NCBI GenBank assembly: GCA_004558305.1
Contig: SFDG01000003.1
Span: forward strand, 1 to 64,000
Source of the DNA: Phocaeicola plebeius
GTDB taxonomy: Bacteria > Bacteroidota > Bacteroidia > Bacteroidales > Bacteroidaceae
DNA length: 64,000 nt
Direction: 5' to 3'
Shown: positions 61,233 through 64,000 of the stretch, piece after piece
How the letters are laid out: every line of letters starts with the position of its first letter
How positions within the stretch are numbered: position 1 is the stretch's first letter
Program-made: the position numbers and the translations under genes
Notes under the pieces: model-generated
The model's database searches: none
What the model was told of the DNA's origin: nothing
What the model saw: the letters and a program-made list of their open reading frames with translations, nothing else

Positions 61233-64000
61233 ATGAAACGAACGGGAAGAATAGGAGGGCTTTTGCTCCTGTTGCTGTGGGGGTGTCTGTCGGCGGGAAT
61301 GGCGCAGACGACTCCCAATGTCCTGTTGCGCATGAGCGACCGGGCCGCCTGTAGCCAATGGGTGGAGCAGCAGCTGGAGGGGATGACCTTGAAAGAGAAA
61401 ATCGGACAGCTGATGATTCATACGGTGGCACCGCTGACGACCGAGAAGAACCGGGAGAGCCTTCAGTCGGCCATCCGGGAGTATGCCATCGGCGGCTTGC
61501 TCTTTTCGGGAGGAGAAGTGGAACGGCAGGTGCAGCTGACGAACCTGGCCCAGCAGTGGAGCAAGGTGCCGCTGCTGGTGACCTTCGACGGCGAGTGGGG
61601 ACTTTCGATGCGCCTGAAAGGGACACCGGTATTCCCGCGGAATCGGGTCTTGGGATGCATCGCCAATGATACGCTCCTCTATCGCTACGGACGGGAAGTG
61701 GCCCGCCAGCTGCGCGAAATCGGTGTCCAGGTGAACTTCGCCCCCGTGGCCGACGTGGACAACAATCCGGCCAATCCGGTCATCAACACCCGTTCGTTCG
61801 GAGCCTCTCCGCAAGAGGTGGCACGGAAGGTGGTGGCTTATGCCCGAGGGCTGGAGGACGGCGGGGTGCTGGCGGTCTGCAAGCATTTCCCCGGTCATGG
61901 AGATACGGAAACCGATTCGCACCGGGCATTGCCGCAGTTGCCCTTCGACCGGGCGCGGCTCGACAGTGTGGAGTGGGTGCCTTTCCGGGCGGCCATCCGT
62001 GCAGGGATTGGCGGCATGATGGTGGGACACCTGCAGGTGCCCCGTTTGTCCAAGCGGCCTGCTTCCGTTTCGGGGGAGATGGTGCGGCAGCTGCTGCAGG
62101 AGGAGCTGGGCTTTGAGGGCCTGACCTTTACCGATGCCTTGGAAATGAGAGGCATTGCCGCCGAAGCGGAGGTGAGTGCGCAGGCCTTGATGGCCGGCAA
62201 CGATATGGTGCTGGCCCGCCGCAACCTGAAGCAGGAGCTGGCCGGGGTGTTGAAGGCAGTGAAGGAGGGACGGCTGACCGAGGAGCAGATTACGGCCAAG
62301 TGTCGCAAGGTGTTGACCTACAAATATGCATTGGGACTGGCCCATCGCGTGCCGGTGGAAGAAGGCAACTGGAACCAGCGGCTGGAGTCGCCTGCCACCC
62401 AGGAGTTGGCTGCCGACCTGCAGCGGGCATCGGTGACGGTGCTGAAGAATGCAGACGCTGTGCTGCCACTCGATTTGTCCCTGTCTGGCACCGTGTTGCT
62501 CAACCTGTCGTCGTCGCTGACGGACGATGCACCTTTCTATCAGTCCTTGAAGGAGTCGGTGGACCTGACATGGGTAAAAGGCAATGCCTATTCGGTAGCC
62601 GCCTTGCGGGAGAAGCTGCGTCCTGCCCAGCGGGTGGTCGTCGCTCTCCATACAGCCGATGGAGGAGGCTATGCACCATTACTGAAGGAACTGGCAGCTG
62701 CCAAGCCGGTCGTCATCGTGGCATTCGGGACGCGGAAGCTGTTGATGCCACTGAAGGAGGTCTTGCCCAAGGCCTCGGCCGTAGTGCTGGCCCATACGGG
62801 CGAAAAGGAGGTGCAGGAGCATGTGGCGCAGGTAGTGACCGGAAAGGCAAAGGCTGAGGGACGGCTTTCCGTCGGATTTGCCGGCTTCCCTACCGGTACA
62901 GGGGTAACGGTAGATCCGGACCGTCCGGTAGCCTACCAGCCTGCTGACTTCGGGATGGACACCACCCTGCTGGCCGAGATTGACGGTATCGTCGAGGAGG
63001 GACTGCGGGCGCATGCCTATCCAGGCTGCCATGTCTTGATTACGAAAAAAGGATATCCCGTCTACAACAAGTGTTTCGGCAGTTATACCTACGAGGGGAA
63101 GGAGCCGGTGCGGGAGAACAGTCTGTACGACCTGGCGTCGTTGAGCAAGGTGGCGGGCACGTTGCTGGCGGTCATGAAATTGTATGACGAGGGCCGTTTC
63201 GGACTGACCGACCGGGTGAGCCGGTACTTGCCGTTTCTGAAAGGTACGGACAAGGAGCGTCTGACGGTGCAGGACCTGCTCTTCCACCAGTCGGGCCTGC
63301 CGGCCTATCTTCCTTTTTATCGGGCCGCAGTGAACGATTCCACCTGCAAGGGAGGATGGTCCCGGAAAAAGCCCGACCGCTACCATCGCCTGCGGATGGA
63401 GACCCACCTGTATGTGTCCACCGAGTTCAGCTATCTCGACGAATGGGTGCGCCCGTTGGGCGAACAGGAGTATCCGCTGCGCCTTTCCGACAGCTTGTCG
63501 CTCAACCCGGCCTTTCGCGAAGAACTCTTGCAGCAGATTGTCAAGACTCCCCTTCGCAGCCGCACCTACCGCTACAGCTGCCTGAACTTCATCCTGCTGA
63601 AAGAAATGGTGGAGGTACTGGCGGAAGAACCGATGGACGAATACCTCGACCGCATGTTCTACCATCCGATGGGACTGCAGCACACGGCCTACCGTCCGCT
63701 GCGCCGTTTCTCCCGGGAACAGATTGTCCCCACCGTGCAAAAGGACCTGTTGCGGCGAGGGGAGGTGAGAGGGTATGTCCAGGATGAGGCAGCCGCTTTT
63801 CTCGGAGGCGTGTCGGGCAATGCCGGCCTGTTTTCCACGGCCCATGATGTGGCGGCACTTTTCCAGCTGCTGCTCGACAAGGGAGTGTATGGCGACCGCC
63901 GCTACCTGACGCGGGCCACGTGCGAGCTGTTCACGACGATGAAGGCGCGGAACAGCCGTCGCGGACTGGGGTTCGACAAGCCCCAGCAGGGGACGGCATC
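61233..64000 (+). CDS. GH3 beta-N-acetylhexosaminidase-like domain fused to a beta-lactamase-fold serine hydrolase (3' end outside window)
   Basis: At least 922 codons, still open at the window end. A signal peptide (residues 1-26; LLLLLLWGCLSAGMAQ) precedes a GH3 NagZ-type domain (about 35-370) with CKHFPGHGDTETDSHRALP (about 216-234), the His-Asp pair of N-acetylglucosaminidases. A GH3 C-terminal-like segment follows, then a class C beta-lactamase/AmpH-like domain from about 580 with Ser636-Leu-Ser-Lys639. Likely periplasmic cell-wall processing. An ATG at 61221, abutting the previous stop, is an alternative start. Confidence 0.85.
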   Translation, partial: MKRTGRIGGLLLLLLWGCLSAGMAQTTPNVLLRMSDRAACSQWVEQQLEGMTLKEKIGQLMIHTVAPLTTEKNRESLQSAIREYAIGGLLFSGGEVERQVQLTNLAQQWSKVPLLVTFDGEWGLSMRLKGTPVFPRNRVLGCIANDTLLYRYGREVARQLREIGVQVNFAPVADVDNNPANPVINTRSFGASPQEVARKVVAYARGLEDGGVLAVCKHFPGHGDTETDSHRALPQLPFDRARLDSVEWVPFRAAIRAGIGGMMVGHLQVPRLSKRPASVSGEMVRQLLQEELGFEGLTFTDALEMRGIAAEAEVSAQALMAGNDMVLARRNLKQELAGVLKAVKEGRLTEEQITAKCRKVLTYKYALGLAHRVPVEEGNWNQRLESPATQELAADLQRASVTVLKNADAVLPLDLSLSGTVLLNLSSSLTDDAPFYQSLKESVDLTWVKGNAYSVAALREKLRPAQRVVVALHTADGGGYAPLLKELAAAKPVVIVAFGTRKLLMPLKEVLPKASAVVLAHTGEKEVQEHVAQVVTGKAKAEGRLSVGFAGFPTGTGVTVDPDRPVAYQPADFGMDTTLLAEIDGIVEEGLRAHAYPGCHVLITKKGYPVYNKCFGSYTYEGKEPVRENSLYDLASLSKVAGTLLAVMKLYDEGRFGLTDRVSRYLPFLKGTDKERLTVQDLLFHQSGLPAYLPFYRAAVNDSTCKGGWSRKKPDRYHRLRMETHLYVSTEFSYLDEWVRPLGEQEYPLRLSDSLSLNPAFREELLQQIVKTPLRSRTYRYSCLNFILLKEMVEVLAEEPMDEYLDRMFYHPMGLQHTAYRPLRRFSREQIVPTVQKDLLRRGEVRGYVQDEAAAFLGGVSGNAGLFSTAHDVAALFQLLLDKGVYGDRRYLTRATCELFTTMKARNSRRGLGFDKPQQGTA

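Noticed and set aside
60216..62651. 811-aa minus-strand open frame
   Set aside because: Antisense to the nucleotidase and GH3 genes, which have clear families, signal peptides and motifs.

Overview
The window looks like a chromosomal segment of a Bacteroidales bacterium, most likely Bacteroidaceae (Bacteroides/Phocaeicola-like). The reasons are: many promoters with the Bacteroidetes -7 box TAnnTTTG, several with a TTG/TTTG box 18-20 bp upstream; a short primary sigma factor without region 1.1; the trpBEGDCFA gene order; a fused aspartokinase-homoserine dehydrogenase followed by a phosphoglycerate-mutase-like gene and thrC; and tRNA genes without encoded CCA. By eye the coding sequence looks GC-richer than a typical Bacteroides; I did not compute this. 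I see no insertion sequence, phage or conjugative element, so this is mostly ordinary core genome.

Layout. 1-3.2 kb: the end of an unknown gene, then a leftward MATE exporter / cytidylate-kinase-like / AlaX-like operon. 3.2-7.2 kb: subtilisin-like protease, xseA, xseB, ilvE. 7.2-10.7 kb: a duplicated Gly-Tyr tRNA block, ribH with a TPR membrane protein, recF, and a DUF721 (DciA-like) gene. 10.4-16.6 kb: a tightly overlapping leftward operon (Crp/Fnr regulator, M3 peptidase, lipoprotein, dCMP deaminase, S41 protease, 5-formyl-THF cyclo-ligase, DUF721). 16.7-22.6 kb: rlmH, an ECF sigma factor with a membrane-anchored beta-barrel partner, fmt, a ClC channel with CBS domains, and a Sua5-type tRNA modification gene. 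22.7-30.9 kb: primary sigma factor, UvrD/PcrA helicase, carboxynorspermidine decarboxylase, DUF1846, then a two-gene unit of a STAS-kinase fusion and a protein phosphatase. 31.1-31.7 kb: seven tRNA genes (four Gly-GCC, three Leu). 31.9-37.8 kb: an unknown gene, M23 peptidase, C69 dipeptidase, phosphoglucomutase-type enzyme. 38-44.8 kb: radA and the thr operon. 44.9-51 kb: rfbB, a phosphoesterase, ppk1, a secreted M3 peptidase. 51.1-57.9 kb: the complete trp operon. 58.4-64 kb: DUF308 protein, rplS, a split 5'-nucleotidase pair, and the start of a GH3/beta-lactamase-fold fusion that leaves the window.

The observations I value most are: (1) two leader-peptide attenuators that standard ORF calling misses, a 20-codon trp leader with tandem Trp codons and an exact antiterminator/terminator switch, and a Thr-rich 29-codon thr leader; (2) a STAS domain fused to an aminoglycoside-phosphotransferase-fold kinase, overlapping by 4 nt with a CX5R phosphatase gene, a possible compact phospho-switch; (3) a putative anti-sigma protein that joins an inner-membrane segment to an outer-membrane-type beta-barrel; (4) a family of GTCATTCTGA-ended inverted repeats in four of the seven convergent gene junctions; and (5) a degenerate 22-24 bp tandem repeat upstream of the trp promoter. 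Functions are read from sequence motifs only; no database search was run.
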